From assembly GCA_019638575.1 (NCBI GenBank), contig JAHBTN010000003.1, positions 155,254 to 219,253 of the forward strand: a stretch of DNA of 64,000 nt, in the 5' to 3' direction. Source of the stretch: Ferruginibacter sp. (GTDB lineage Bacteria; Bacteroidota; Bacteroidia; Chitinophagales; Chitinophagaceae). The position numbers were made by a program, and so were the translations under genes. Shown in pieces: positions 63,936 to 64,000 of the stretch. The notes under the pieces are model-generated. The model was not told where the DNA came from and did no database searches. It was given only the letters and a program-made list of their open reading frames with translations. The first letter of the stretch is position 1; every line of letters starts with the position of its first letter.

Positions 63936-64000
63936 ATGAAAACAAACAAGCAGCAGTTAACAAAACAACAAAGTGAAATATTATTACAAACATTAAAAAG
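63936..64000 (+). CDS. DUF4256-like protein (partial, N-terminus only)
   Basis: ATG at 63936 opens a frame to the window edge with 21 codons, MKTNKQQLTKQQSEILLQTL.... The pattern of Q/K-rich start then LxxEQ-like helix is as in DUF4256 proteins, but too little remains for certainty. Confidence 0.45.
   Translation, partial: MKTNKQQLTKQQSEILLQTLK

Noticed and set aside
1-64000. CRISPR arrays, transposons or prophage
   Set aside because: No transposase, integrase, cas gene or spacer-repeat array was found; the repeats present have 7-bp units without spacers.

Overview
The window is ordinary chromosomal DNA of a low-GC member of the Bacteroidota, most likely a Chitinophagaceae-like lineage. The evidence is: promoters of the Bacteroidota type (TTTG, 19 bp, TAnnTTTG), almost no Shine-Dalgarno sequences, a type IX secretion sorting domain on a secreted esterase, DUF4954, DUF5683 and DUF6660-like proteins, NAD-dependent SDR-type threonine dehydrogenase, two TonB-dependent receptors with an N-terminal carboxypeptidase-like domain, and an L17 protein with an acidic C-terminal tail. 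Genus-level placement is not possible from reading alone.

Layout. 1-6.5 kb: 3' part of holA cut by the window edge, a membrane-anchored coiled-coil protein, an L,D-transpeptidase, small secreted proteins, an FMN reductase and an M1 metallopeptidase. 6.7-16.8 kb: an ORF6N-domain protein, tRNA-Leu(CAG), an EamA transporter, dapD, a GT9 glycosyltransferase overlapping a Sua5/YrdC gene, two beta-barrel proteins, a DEAD-box helicase with a long leader, and a membrane metallophosphoesterase next to a second FMN reductase. 17-26 kb: parA-parB-DUF5683-dapB followed by a TPR histidine kinase/LuxR-type regulator pair, then threonine dehydrogenase, kdsA, a nitroreductase and PspC. 26.5-43.5 kb: aconitase, an S9 peptidase, a phosphodiesterase, YceI, a SET protein, MgtE, a histidine phosphatase, glmS, a T9SS esterase, a DUF4954 beta-helix protein and a parvulin. 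43.5-49.2 kb (minus strand): infA-rpmJ-rpsM-rpsK-rpsD-rpoA-rplQ, then carA and aroQ. 49.4-64 kb: homogentisate dioxygenase, phosphodiesterase, beta-propeller and TPR proteins, rpe, two TonB receptor loci, several small secreted proteins, and the start of a DUF4256-like gene.

Most of the coding content is housekeeping: lysine/peptidoglycan precursor synthesis (dapD, dapB, glmS, L,D-transpeptidase), KDO/LPS (kdsA, GT9), chromosome segregation (parAB), transcription and translation, TCA cycle, pentose phosphate and pyrimidine/arginine precursors. No CRISPR array, insertion sequence, prophage, toxin-antitoxin pair or defence island was found.

The most unusual signal is in the spacers. Many intergenic gaps hold short arrays with a 7-bp period, each spacer with its own unit, and several of these fold into long hairpins. 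Two GT-rich arrays (28.9 and 33.6 kb) share an identical 30-bp hairpin-forming end. Every spacer of the ribosomal alpha operon carries a heptad array, an inverted repeat, or both, including one perfect 22-bp stem between rpsK and rpsD.
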